DNA of 64,000 bases from Echeneis naucrates (GCF_900963305.1 NW_021780168.1:1315786-1379785), one strand, 5' to 3'; shown: positions 43,472 to 53,119, counted from the stretch's first letter. Program-made: numbers and translations. Notes: generated by a model from the letters alone, not told the origin.

Positions 43472-43545
43472 CAACATTTCTGCAACTGAAGAACAGACTT
43501 GTGTTTTCAGAGCAGTAAGTGCTATTAGTTGGGGCAGAGTTTGTG
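43472..43545 (+). ncRNA. miR-430b-like hairpin
   Basis: Mature-like 43515-43536 (AAGTGCTATTAGTTGGGG) with the 5' arm at about 43475-43500. Confidence 0.72.
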
Positions 43546-44080
43546 ATTTCAAATGTTTTTCATTCCGTCCAAGGATTAACCAGGACAGAGAGTTTATTTA
43601 ACAATTTGGTGGAAAAAAGTTTTGGTTGGAATAAAAACAACAACAAAGACAGCCATTTTGAAAAGATTTGTTCAGATCAGCTGCAGCAACATTAATCACC
43701 AGAGTTAGCTGTCCTCTCATCATATGCTAACGGTCCTCATGAATTTAAGAGGATCGTTGTCTGTTCCTGATGGACTAAATGTGTTCTTCATGACAAACCA
43801 TTACCAAGACCATTGAAACCGCCCAAACTAAGTAGGCAGGCAGCTGTGGGAGTGGTTTCATTCAGGTATAAGATAAATTCAGGTAAAAGCCTGAAAGGGA
43901 GTCCATTGGAACTGCAACACAACTGGGAAGTGGCTGCAAAGACTCTTTGGAGGAGATCATGTGAGGTAAAAATTGGAGCTCATCTGACTTCTATTCTCTT
44001 TGCTCTCTTTTTCCCCTTTCAGGGTTAATTCACAAAAACAACATTAATTCTTGGAGCCATGTTTTCTTCAGATCTAACTC

Positions 44081-44146
44081 GGATCACTCCAATCAGAGAC
44101 ACTGATGAAGTCTTTGTGCATAAGTGCTTCTCTTTGGGGTTGTCCT
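44081..44146 (+). ncRNA. miR-430c-like hairpin
   Basis: Mature 44121-44142. The stem pairs ACTCCAA with TTGGGGT, AGAGA with TCTCT, CACT with AGTG, and an outer GGAT with GTCC. The loop is about 19 nt. This is the best-formed unit. Confidence 0.85.
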
Positions 44147-44206
44147 GTATGGAATTAAAGTTTTGATAGATTTCTTTAAAACAGCTAAATTCGAGAATTT
44201 GTCATG

Positions 44207-44278
44207 AACATTTCCCGAACTGAAGCACCAACTTGTATTCTGAGAGCAGTAAGTGCTATTAGTTGGGGTAATGTTGGT
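44207..44278 (+). ncRNA. miR-430b-like hairpin
   Basis: Mature 44250-44271. The stem pairs GCAC/GTGC, AACT/AGTT, CCC/GGG and outer ACATT/AATGT. Confidence 0.82.
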
Positions 44279-44363
44279 GATTTCAAAAGCCAATCACAAG
44301 CAGATGAGGTTCTATCAATTTTTGGGTGGTGAGGGTTAAGAAAGTAGTTTGAAAGTCACAAAT

Positions 44364-44432
44364 GTTACCTTAACTTGAGCACTGACTTGGCTGTTGAATT
44401 CAGTAAGTGCTACTTGTTGGAGCAGTGCTGAC
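44364..44432 (+). ncRNA. miR-430a-like hairpin
   Basis: Mature 44404-44425 (AAGTGCTACTTGTTGGAG). GCACT pairs with AGTGC and TTAAC with GTTGG. Confidence 0.72.
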
Positions 44433-44460
44433 TGACAAAGACATCTTAGAATGCATCACT

Positions 44461-44526
44461 GATCATTTCAATTAGAAAGACTGATGACGTCCTTTTGTAC
44501 AAGTGCTTCTCTTTGGGGTTGTCCTG
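44461..44526 (+). ncRNA. miR-430c-like hairpin
   Basis: Mature 44500-44521. The 5' arm is more diverged (CAATTAGAAAGACT). Confidence 0.68.
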
Positions 44527-44763
44527 GATGGAATTAAAACCAGTTTTGATAAATGTCTTACCACCACAGTTAGCTGCCGTCTCACCATATGCTAAAGGAC
44601 CTCATGAATTTAAGAGGATCGTTGTCTGTTCCTGATATGAACAATTACCAAGACCACTGAAACCGTCTCAACAAAGCAGACAGGTGGGGGTGGTTTCATT
44701 CAGACACAACAGGGAAGTGGCTGCAAGACTCTTTGGGGGAGATCATGTGTGAGCTATTTAACC

Positions 44764-44830
44764 CGGATCACTCCAATCAGAGACACTGATGAAGTATTTG
44801 TGCATAAGTGCTTCTCTTTGGGGTTGTCCT
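44764..44830 (+). ncRNA. miR-430c-like hairpin
   Basis: Mature 44805-44826. The 5' arm is identical to the unit at 44081. Confidence 0.82.
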
Positions 44831-44937
44831 GCTTGGAATTTGGACAAAAATGATGAGCAATGCCATTCCTTCTTCATCAATCACCACATGATATGGGGGG
44901 TGAGGGGTGAAGAAAGTAATTTGAAAGTCACAAATGA

Positions 44938-45004
44938 TACCTTAACTTGAGCACTGACTTGACTGTTGAATTCAGTAAGCTACTTGTTGGGGCAGTGCTG
45001 ACTG
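44938..45004 (+). ncRNA. miR-430a-like unit with seed deletion
   Basis: 44976-44995 reads TAAGCTACTTGTTGGGGCAG. Two bases (TG) of the seed are missing, so it cannot act as a normal miR-430. Confidence 0.6.
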
Positions 45005-45039
45005 ACAAAAACAACCACATCTTCTTAGAATACAATACT

Positions 45040-45100
45040 GATCATTTCAATTAGAAACACTGATGCCTTTTGTATCAGTGCTTCTCTTTGGGGTTGTCCT
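45040..45100 (+). ncRNA. miR-430c-like hairpin
   Basis: Mature 45075-45096 with CAGTGC in the seed place. Confidence 0.65.
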
Positions 45101-45157
45101 GGATGGAATAAAAAAAAAAAAAACAACAGTTTTCTTCAGATCAGCTGAATGAGTCAT

Positions 45158-45231
45158 CAATATTTCCCGAACTGAAGCACCAACTTGTATTCTGAAAGCA
45201 GTAAGTGCTATTAGTTGGGTTAATGTTGGTG
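45158..45231 (+). ncRNA. miR-430b-like hairpin
   Basis: Mature 45202-45223. 5' arm TTTCCCGAACTGAAGCACC as in the 44207 unit. Confidence 0.78.
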
Positions 45232-45316
45232 ATTTCAGAAGTCAATCACAAGGACAGCAGGTTCTATCAATTTTGGGGTGGTGGGAGTTAAGAAAGTAAT
45301 CTAAAAGTCACAAATG

Positions 45317-45385
45317 TTACCTTAACTTGAGCACTAACTTCACTGTTGATTTCAGTAAGTGCTACTTGTTGGAGCAGTGCTGACT
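45317..45385 (+). ncRNA. miR-430a-like hairpin
   Basis: Mature 45357-45378 (AAGTGCTACTTGTTGGAG). Confidence 0.72.
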
Positions 45386-45548
45386 GACAAACACAACGGG
45401 AGGTTTGGGAGCAATTTCAAAATTTAACTCTGATCATTTCAATCAGAGACATTGATGACAACATCTTCTCAACCAGGGTTGTCCTGGTTGGAATATTGAG
45501 GAAAAAGTAGTTAGCAGGATTAGTTGTGTAATGTATTAATTTGTCATC

Positions 45549-45621
45549 AGCATTTCCCCAACTGAAGCACAGACTTGTGTTCTGAGAGCAGTAAGTGCTA
45601 TTATTTGGGGTAGTGTTGGTG
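45549..45621 (+). ncRNA. miR-430b-like hairpin
   Basis: Mature 45592-45613 (AAGTGCTATTATTTGGGG). The 5' arm CATTTCCCCAACTGAAGCAC pairs well. Confidence 0.78.
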
Positions 45622-45680
45622 ATTTCAGAAGTTTTCCTTCCTTTACCCATTTCCCATTAGACCCTTCTTAGAATCTAACT

Positions 45681-45747
45681 CAGACCACCTCAATCAGAAA
45701 CACTGATGAATTATTTGTGCACAAGTGCTTCTCTTTGGGGTTGTCCT
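45681..45747 (+). ncRNA. miR-430c-like hairpin
   Basis: Mature 45722-45743. 5' arm CCTCAATCAGAAACACTG. Confidence 0.75.
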
Positions 45748-45979
45748 GGTTAGAATTTCAACAAAATGATCAAGATTCTCATTTTGAACAGAGTTCTCCT
45801 GATCAATTGAAACAACACTACCCTAATCACTAATCACCAGAGTTAGGTCAGAATTAAAGCTTAATGTGACTTAGCCAATTCAATGAGAGACATTGATGAC
45901 TATTTTCTGCATGGATGTTTCTATTTTCTATGCTTTTTCCCCTTTCGGTCTTGGAGCCATGTTTTCTTCAGCTCTAACT

Positions 45980-46045
45980 TGGAACTCTCCAATGAGACAC
46001 ACTGATGAATTTTTGTGAATAAGTGCTTCTGGATTCCTCTGGATG
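45980..46045 (+). pseudogene. miR-430c-like unit, decayed
   Basis: The 5' arm is kept, but the 3' arm after AAGTGCTTCT is changed (GGATTCCTCTGG). Confidence 0.5.
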
Positions 46046-46107
46046 GAATTTGGACAAAAGTTATAACCAGTTTCAGTAGATTTCTTGAGATCATGAATTT
46101 GTCATCG

Positions 46108-46178
46108 ACAATTCCCAAACTGAAAGGCAGACTTGTGTTCTGGGAGCAGTGAGTGCTGTTTGTTGGGGTAATGTTGAT
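46108..46178 (+). ncRNA. miR-430b-like hairpin, seed changed
   Basis: Mature-like 46150-46171 begins GAGTGCTGTTTGTTGGGG. Confidence 0.6.
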
Positions 46179-46211
46179 GATTTCAAAAGTCAATCAAAGA
46201 GAGCTGAAGAC

Positions 46212-46293
46212 TGACAAGGAAGGAATTCAAACCCATATGTGCAGAGCACAACGGATTAGCATTCCATCACCTTCACCACTTGGGCACCTCGTG
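46212..46293 (-). pseudogene. tRNA-Ser(GCT), decayed
   Basis: The anticodon GCT and variable arm remain. D arm, T arm and acceptor have many changes. Confidence 0.5.
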
Positions 46294-46483
46294 ATGTTTT
46301 CTGGCTGTTGTAAAGTGAAAATGCCATCTGAGCACAGTCTGCTCTCAGCAGTGGTGGATAACTGGTAGAAAATGAGGGAGTGAGTGGTTCAAACTAATTT
46401 GTTCAGTTAAGTGAGTCATTCATGGATTGTGTATCTTTGAAAGATAACAGAGACCTGTTTAGATGTAGGACATCCAGAGACAT

Positions 46484-46540
46484 AGCTGGGTGTGGTTGAA
46501 CCACCATCCTTTCAGTTAAGAGCCAAACACATTTTCACGA
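46484..46540 (-). pseudogene. tRNA-Asn remnant
   Basis: GAAAGGATGGTGGTTCAACC and the preceding anticodon stem resemble Asn. The 5' half is lost. Confidence 0.35.
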
Positions 46541-46792
46541 TAATCTCATGTAACCAGATTACAACATCAGTTTGTGACCACTAAAGTTATGTAGTTATTG
46601 TACACACTAGGCTGCAGCCTCTCTGTGTCAAACTTTATTTTGGGTTCATGTTTTTGTTCATTGTTCATGATGATGATAATCATTATTTTCACACTTTGGT
46701 TCCATTTTTTCTTCCTGTCTCAGTCTGATGTTCTTTTGATTTAGGCTCCATGAGTGTGACTGAGTGTTTTTGTTCCCATTTGTGTTTCCTTC

Positions 46793-46865
46793 CTCTACAA
46801 TAGTGTAATGGTTAGCACCCCGAATGGATTTGAACCCGGGACCTTTCGCACCCTAAGCGAGAATT
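46793..46865. pseudogene. Head-on tRNA fragments: Gln-like 5' (+) and Pro(AGG) 3' (-)
   Basis: CAATAGTGTAATGGTTAGCA (plus, D arm of Gln type) runs directly into a minus-strand Pro piece with anticodon AGG and T arm. A recombination join of two tRNA genes. Confidence 0.5.
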
Positions 46866-47262
46866 CAGAGATAATTTTGGTTGACAGGACTGTTGAAGCA
46901 GGTAATCATCTGAATCAAGGAGACTAGACCAGAGACCTTCCATCCTTGTTTCTACACACATAGATTGCTGAAAGTGAAACTGCTTCCGCACAACAATAAG
47001 CTTGTGGGTTCAGTTCCCGGCCTGGAGCTGCATGTAGGGTGGAGCCAGGTGATCAGAATGAGGATGCAACTTTAAGGAGGAGATTGGAGTTGTTCTTTGG
47101 GTATTCAGACAGGAAGTGTTATTTCTCCTAACATGTAGCGTGATTCTTGTGCTGGACGTCAGGAGTGAAGGCACTAACTCCAACAGTTCATCCAATATGA
47201 CCAGGACTGTGACAGCAAAAAGAAGAAGCATGAAAGAAGAACATGTTGTGACAACAACAGAC

Positions 47263-47344
47263 CTTTGTTGGCAGGATTGTAAACTGCGCGGGGAAACCCC
47301 AATGGATTTCAAGTCCATCGCCTTAACCACTCAGCCACAACAAC
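47263..47344 (-). tRNA. tRNA-Ser(TGA), T loop changed
   Basis: All arms are present and the anticodon is TGA. The B-box region reads GTTTACAATCC in place of GTTCAAATCC, which probably lowers Pol III activity. Confidence 0.6.
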
Positions 47345-47895
47345 CACACAGTCCAATGCCAGCATTACTCAGCATTTTCCAGCCTAGATAGTTTCCTCCT
47401 CAAAGGAAACAGCACCTTCTTGTTGTGAGGAAGCACAGCTTCCAACTCTTTTTGAGGGAATTATACTGGAGATGACAAACCTGGAGGCGAAGCGTGTGTT
47501 TGGGGACATCTGGAGAGAATTGGACCTGGTAGACCTCCAAGCCTACCTGGGAGGTAATCCAGACAAACCAGGTTCAGTCCAAATAGTTCCAGTTTTGTTG
47601 TTGCTTCTGTTGGCAGAACTCGGTACTCGGAACTCGGTATCTGGCAGGACCATGGTTGTCTTTGGAGCTTCATTCAGAGTGCACTCTACTGTGGAGGTCA
47701 TGACAAAAAAGTGGGAGGAGTCTTTGATCTCTTTGATGTCGTTAGAACCTTTGTGACATCACAGAATCAGCATCTCCTTTGATGGTTACTGATGGAACAG
47801 GAAAAGGAGATGCTCTTTTCTCTTTTTCCCCTTTCAGTGTTAATTTACAAAAACAACAATAAGTCTTGGAGCCATGTTTTCTTCAGATCTAACTC

Positions 47896-47962
47896 GGATC
47901 ACTCCAATCAAAGACACTGATGAAGTCTTTGTGCATAAGTGCTTCTCTTTGGGGTTGTCCTG
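47896..47962 (+). ncRNA. miR-430c-like hairpin
   Basis: Mature 47936-47957. 5' arm GGATCACTCCAATCAAAGAC. Separated from the main array by a tRNA-Ser block, then in the same orientation. Confidence 0.78.
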
Positions 47963-48083
47963 GTTGGAATTTGGACAAAAAACATGAGGAATGTCATTCC
48001 TTCCTTTCTTCAATCACCAGGACAGCAGGTATTATCGGTGATATGGGGGGTGAAGGTTGAGGAAGTAATTTGAAAGTCACAAA

Positions 48084-48153
48084 TGTTACCTTAACTTGAG
48101 CAATAACTTGACTGTTGCATTCAGTAAGTGCTACTTGTTGGGGCAGTGCTGAC
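48084..48153 (+). ncRNA. miR-430a-like hairpin, last of cluster
   Basis: Mature 48125-48146 (AAGTGCTACTTGTTGGGG). A truncated c-like unit follows at 48185-48222 and breaks off after ACAAGTG. Confidence 0.72.
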
Positions 48154-48635
48154 TGACAAAGACAACAACATCTTCTACAATCATTTCAATTATGAAACAC
48201 AGACGACTTCCTTTTGTACAAGTGAGTACAAGGGAGACACACAGAGACTGAACAGGCTGATCAGGAGAACAGGCTCTGTGGTCCGCCTGACTCTGACGGT
48301 TGTTTGCTTTCATGGACCAAGTTTCCCAGGTGGGGAGCTCCAGAGCATGTTGGAGAATCTCTGTAATCTGCACAGCCTTAAAATATGACACAGCTGAGTG
48401 CTGTTGTTCGGACTCATCTAGCAGAGAGACAAACTTTTTTTTATGGCACAATCTAGCACAAAGGAACTGTACCACTTCAGGTCCATTCAGAGAACATGGC
48501 GGGCTGGGTGACACCATCACCAGAAATTAATATGTGTAATATCTATAAAACCGTAGGAGTACAAATGAACGGTACCATTTCGGGTCCATTTTGAAGAAGA
48601 AACATTTTTTCTAACCCTAAAAAAAAATCACCACG

Positions 48636-48707
48636 GGCTCGTTGGTCTAGGGATATGATTCTCACTTTGGGTGCGAGAGGTCGTGTGTTCAAATCCCCGA
48701 CGAGCCC
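48636..48707 (+). tRNA. tRNA-Pro(TGG), T stem weak
   Basis: GGCTCGT/ACGAGCC acceptor and anticodon TGG. The T stem has mismatches. Confidence 0.7.
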
Positions 48708-49375
48708 TGCATCTGATGTGTCTACTAGTTTGTTTGCACGACTTTGGTAGCTGTGACAGTATCTCCAGGAGTAAAATTATTAAATTGCGTCGTCTTTTTA
48801 ATTGTCAATCTCTATATTATATCAGAGGCCCTTTATAGTGCATATACTTGTCTGTATTTTTATTTGCCACCATGACATCAAAGACCCATTTTTTCTCATG
48901 GCCTCCACCACAGAGTGCACATTCACCTCACTTTGGTCTGTCCTTTTTGCAGCCTGCTGTTCTTGGTAGAATTATCATAAACGTCAGACTTTAGATCCAT
49001 CTTGAACATTCTCGAAATATCCTTGAAACCTGTTTAAGGTTAATTCAAAGGTTATCTGGATGGACTGTATCCGCTTTCAAAGCTGTTGTCAGATCTTTCT
49101 GTTTTTTCTACACAACTCCAATACCAGTTAGTCAGCAAAATATGATGAGCCAAGTCCACTGTGGCAAATAACAAAGGAAAATAAACTGTCACATTAATGT
49201 CCTGAATGTGCTGTGTGTAAATAAAGATTGAAACCCGTCATGTCAAGCCGTCTCTTATCACTAAGATCATTGGCTGGAATCAGAAAAACAGCTGACAGTT
49301 TGAGATTCAAACCAACAACCTTCTTATTGTGGGACCAGTTCCTGTTACAGCAGGCTGTAACAGGCCTGTCAACGT

Positions 49376-49449
49376 GTCTCTGTGGCGCAATCGGTCAGCG
49401 CATTCGGCTGTTAACTGAAAGGATGGTGGTTCGAGCCCACCCAGGGACG
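49376..49449 (+). tRNA. tRNA-Asn(GTT)
   Basis: Complete 74-nt tRNA with anticodon GTT and T arm GGTGGTTCGAGCCCACC. Confidence 0.93.
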
Positions 49450-49779
49450 ATCTTTGTTTAATTCACTGGTATTATAGTTCTCACATGGAAGACCAGAGGA
49501 TTTTTGAGTTGATGCTCAGTTATCTCCATCTGGTGGACAGATGGTAGAAGTTGATTCCTGAAAAGAGGAAGTGACTTTTCCTCAGATCAAACTGTTGAAG
49601 GAGAACGAGCAGCTTCTTCCTCACTGACTCACTCAACCTCTGTCTCCTGGGTTTGGATTTAGGTCTGGGTCTGGGTCTGGGTCTAAGACCAGGTGGGCCT
49701 GCTCAGAGTCTCTGTGTTGGATGTGAGCTGCTGAAATCTCTGAACACCATGACACAGATAATATCAGTCTGGAATGAAT

Positions 49780-49960
49780 GTTTCACTGATGCAGATTTTT
49801 TCAGAACAACATCAACAACTAATAACTCCACAATGAGACTGTGTGACATCACTGGAGATCAAAGGCATTTCCCGTCTTTCATTGATCTCCCACATGACAC
49901 AGATGCATACACACTCTCTCACGTTCCCTTCAAATGGATGAGCACAGACACACAGAAATC
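49780..49960 (-). repeat. Repeat with hairpin H, copy 3
   Basis: Inverted relative of 20180-20310 and 26850-26980. The stem GGAGATCAA/TTGATCTCC is kept. Confidence 0.5.
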
Positions 49961-50220
49961 ACTCTGGACTGATGATGTCACAATACTCACAGAATGAAAC
50001 TCCTCCTTTGAAGCTGTTTTGGAGAATTTCCAAAATCACATGTGATTCAGATGTAAACACAAAGGCTGCCCCACTGTCACCATTCAGAACAGCTGAGAGG
50101 CTTATTGATACAAATACATGCTAAGCCAGCAGCCGATGCTAGCGTGCTGAATTTTCCAAAAAGTTCAAGCTGCTATTTATTCTGTATACTTTTATAATAA
50201 GCCTTAGAAGCACCCAAGCG

Positions 50221-50304
50221 GGCCGGTTAGCTCAGCTGGTTAGAGCGTGGTGCTAATAAAGCCATGCATAAATAAGGTCATGGGTTCAATCCCCATACTG
50301 GCCA
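50221..50304 (+). tRNA. tRNA-Ile(AAT) with insertion
   Basis: Acceptor, D arm and T arm are Ile(AAT). About 10 extra bases (ATGCATAAAT) sit after the anticodon stem, which probably disables it. Confidence 0.6.
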
Positions 50305-50489
50305 GCTACAGAGTCGTTGAAGTAGTTTAGGAGTTTGTAACAGAAGCCTTTTCACTGACAACACCACAGTCACAAGTTGAACCCATGTAGCAGCCACCTG
50401 GGTGAAAACAGCAGCTGGTGTTTGCTGATGATGACTCAGGGCGTTTCTTTAAATGCTAAGGTTAAGGTAACAATTGTGACTTTCAAACT

Positions 50490-50770
50490 AATTCAGATGT
50501 TCTTAACCCCCACACCCTAAAAACTGATAAACATTGTGATTGTGATTGGATTGTCTTATCCACTGGAATTATAGTGCACATGTGGAACACCAAGATTTGA
50601 TCTGGAGAAGGTGTATGAGCGGGTTCACAGGGATGTTCTGGAGTATGGAACCATCCCATCATTATATGACAATCAACTTCCCTTTCCCCAAGACAACTAC
50701 AGGGTGTAACAGATGAACAGCTGTGGTGAGGACGGGTTACAGGCCTGTAGCTGGAGGACTTTGGCACCAT
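50490..50770 (+). mobile_element. LINE reverse-transcriptase fragment
   Basis: Plus-strand FDLEKVYERVHRDVLEYGT, the same LINE piece as 39620-39815 in the opposite orientation. Confidence 0.55.
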
Positions 50771-50889
50771 GGACTGCAGGATGTTCCAAAGGGAGACATG
50801 AAGACTCTGCAGTTACCTGATTGGTCAGAGAGTTTTAATGGAACTCCTGCAGAAGAGGTTACATGAGTTTATCTCAACAACCTTAAAAT

Positions 50890-50963
50890 AGGTACTGCTG
50901 GGATTTGAACCCAGGAGCTCCTGTTTACTAGACAGGCGCTTTGACCAACTAAGCCACAGCACC
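50890..50963 (-). tRNA. tRNA-Thr(AGT)
   Basis: 74-nt tRNA with anticodon AGT. Acceptor GGTGCTG/CAGTACC pairs apart from one C-A position. Confidence 0.83.
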
Positions 50964-51034
50964 ACTCTGATGTACAGAAATGTACAGAGGATCTTAAAAT
51001 ATTCCAACATAAGTAGCTGACCATCATGACTCTA

Positions 51035-51072
51035 ACAAGACAGGTGCTTTGACCAGCTAAGCCACAGCAGCA
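51035..51072 (-). pseudogene. tRNA-Thr 5' fragment
   Basis: Acceptor, D arm and half the anticodon stem only. Confidence 0.5.
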
Positions 51073-51721
51073 CTGCAACATTCATCTATATACAGAGGAT
51101 CTGGTGATGGAAGTGTAATGTGTATACAGTTGAGGTTGATGGTAAAGTGGTTTGTGAACCTGTTTGACTGCAGATGCGCATTTTCATTTGGACCCCAGGA
51201 AGAGTAGCTGCTGCCTCAGTGACAGCTAACAGGGATCCTAACAAGCGATAAACAATAAACAGACATTTCCAATCATCATCAAACTGGATTTTTTTTAAAT
51301 GGCTTATGGTCTACAGATGTCTCCCATGACACTGGAGCCTGACAGCTAAATCAATTATCTGTCTGATGAAACCTTCTGGATGAGATGAGCCCATTGATAA
51401 TGCTGCCTGTCCTCACTAGCTCCTCCTCTGTGGTGACCCCCAAACAGGACACAACCTCAGTATCATGACAAGTCATGCTGCTGAACAATTAATGCTACAA
51501 GGATTCATTTCAGCGTCACTTTAACAGATTGGATTCATACATTTATGAGACACACAGTCAGGTCATGTCCTCTTTCTGTAGATCAAATTGTTGCAGAGTC
51601 AGAATGAATAGTCAATGGTGGAGGTCATGCGAAAAAGTGGGAGGAGTCTTTGATGTCATGACAGAATCTTATTTTTTTTTCCTCAACAAGATACCAACTT
51701 TCTTCCAAAGGCTCAATCAGC

Positions 51722-51815
51722 TGCTCCAGGTGAGGCTTGAACTCACAACCTCGGCATCACTCTGCAGGTTACTGTCATATAAGTACCGTGCACTAACCGA
51801 TTGCACCACTGGAGC
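51722..51815 (-). tRNA. tRNA-Ile(TAT) with intron
   Basis: 94-nt gene with GCTCCAG/CTGGAGC acceptor and anticodon TAT. A roughly 20-nt intron follows the anticodon, as in vertebrate Ile(TAT) genes. Confidence 0.92.
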
Positions 51816-51862
51816 CTGTGACGTATCCCTCCTGACACATTCTGTGAAACAAACTCTTCCAC

Positions 51863-51920
51863 CAGAAATGGCTCAGTTGGGAGAACGTTGGACTGAAAAT
51901 CTAAAGGTCCCTGTAAACAG
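51863..51920 (+). pseudogene. tRNA-Phe(GAA), 3' end lost
   Basis: GGCTCAGTTGGGAGAACG and the anticodon arm GACTGAAAATC. The T arm is replaced by unrelated sequence. Confidence 0.6.
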
Positions 51921-52147
51921 CCCTTTTTATGTGAACACGCACAGAGCCTGCTGAGGAAAGCCTGGGTCGACAAACCAAGTTGATAACGTCGTGATACTCG
52001 TTATCTCTGGTTGGAGCTTTCAACTTTGTCAAGCTAGCTCACCCAAACAAAGCCCGGCTCTGTTGAACTTCCTTCATAAGATACCCCTCTGCTGTCATCG
52101 TAAAAATCTAAGTTTTAGACAAGATAAGTACTTCCTGTGTTTCATGC

Positions 52148-52219
52148 TGGAGATGCCGGGGATTGAACCCGGGGCCTCATACATGCAAAGCATGCGCTCT
52201 CCCACTGAGCTACATCCCC
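52148..52219 (-). tRNA. tRNA-Ala(TGC)
   Basis: Complete 72-nt tRNA with GGGGATG/CATCTCC acceptor and anticodon TGC. Confidence 0.93.
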
Positions 52220-52237
52220 TGCATGGTGTGGTAGCTT

Positions 52238-52760
52238 TAGCAGTTTTTTTCCCAGACTATAGGAAGAAGCGGAGACAGCGATACAGAAGAAACAGGTCGC
52301 CATCCTACAGAAGATCACCAAACTGCTCGTACAACCACAGGATGATTCCATGCAGACACCTCGAGAGATTCCTTGACAGGCTGTATGCACTGGCATATGA
52401 GGATATGATGTTTTAATGTGGTTTGAATTAAAAAAAAAAAAAAAAGTGTGACATGGAACAAAAAGGTAATGACGACTGCAGGAGTTTTTCAGACGACCCT
52501 TTTCTTGCAATAAACCTCGCTATAGATGAGTTGAATCATCCTGAAGCTGTAATGAATGCTGTAATTGAACTACGATCTGTAATAAAAAATTTAACTATAG
52601 AAAATTATTCTGCAACTGAGCCCCCCGTCTCTCCTCCTTTCTCTCAGGTTGATTCACCTTCTCCACCGGTTGTTTCACACACAGAATGGTTGAATGCCAT
52701 AGACATTGCTTCTTAATGCTGAAATGAGAGACAATAAAGCTATGTCAGAAGTTTCAAGGT
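52238..52760 (+). other. Inserted block with two short reading frames
   Basis: It interrupts the flank shared with 34440-34475. One frame is Arg-rich (RKKRRQRYRRNRSPSYRRSP) and ends at 52416. The other, 52453-52716, is acidic (SFSDDPFLAINLAIDELNHP). A polypyrimidine-CAG acceptor-like site precedes it, an A17 run separates the frames, and AATAAA follows at 52731. The last 60 bp recur at 17945-18000. Family not recognised; a remnant of an old inserted element is possible. Confidence 0.35.
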
Positions 52761-52895
52761 GCTAACATTTACAAACAGTTTGTACTACAGTTAATTGAGG
52801 AATCAGCTGAATGAGGACAGATGTGACTTAAAGCACAACAAAGCTCTTTCCCAGAAGGCCCTCAGACAAAGAAGCTGGGTAACACCACAGACTGT

Positions 52896-52964
52896 CAGGA
52901 GTGGTATTTGAACCCTCAATTCCAGAGGAGACTGTCACCTGAACACAGCACCTTCAAAAGTCCA
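52896..52964 (-). pseudogene. tRNA-Leu(CAG) remnant
   Basis: Third copy of the truncated Leu(CAG). Confidence 0.5.
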
Positions 52965-53037
52965 CAGCACTCTGCTCAGCTTTTTTAGTTTTTTGTGTTT
53001 TATTTTGTGTATTTCTACTTTTCTTGCGGCTCATGTA

Positions 53038-53119
53038 GTTGTTGTGGCCGAGTGGTTAAGGCGATGGACTCGAAATCCATTGGGGTTCTCCCGCGCAGGT
53101 TCAAATCCTGTCAACAACG
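53038..53119 (+). tRNA. tRNA-Ser(CGA)
   Basis: Complete 82-nt tRNA with anticodon CGA. The block 52700-53220 duplicates 17940-18460. Confidence 0.92.

Larger units (their letters stand above)
42430..48160 (+). ncRNA. miR-430 microRNA cluster
   Basis: About twenty tandem units on the plus strand, each ending in a 22-nt sequence close to a miR-430 mature strand. There are three subtypes: c-like (AAGTGCTTCTCTTTGGGG), b-like (AAGTGCTATTAGTTGGGG) and a-like (AAGTGCTACTTGTTGGGG). All share the AAGTGC seed of miR-430/302. For the checked units the sequence upstream folds back on the mature arm. Subtypes mostly alternate c, b, a, with spacers also conserved, so the array grew by duplicating multi-hairpin units. 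miR-430 is transcribed at zygotic genome activation in fish and removes maternal mRNA. A LINE-like tail interrupts the array at 43080-43395. Confidence 0.88.
50820..51250. repeat. Direct duplicate of 58550-59100
   Basis: Carries a tRNA-Thr, a Thr fragment and the same flanks as 58.6-59.1 kb. A shorter relative is at 960-1100. Confidence 0.8.

Noticed and set aside
44093-46193. Minus-strand frames sharing TPTNSTYCSQNTS and RTTPKRSTYAQ, looking like a conserved protein family
   Set aside because: They are the reverse strand of repeated miR-430 hairpin units. The similarity is explained by the duplicated miRNA array.
42430-48160. C/D-box snoRNA array, because of TGATGA before each c-like unit
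   Set aside because: No matching D box and terminal stem. The hairpin and the mature-arm match to miR-430 explain the unit better.
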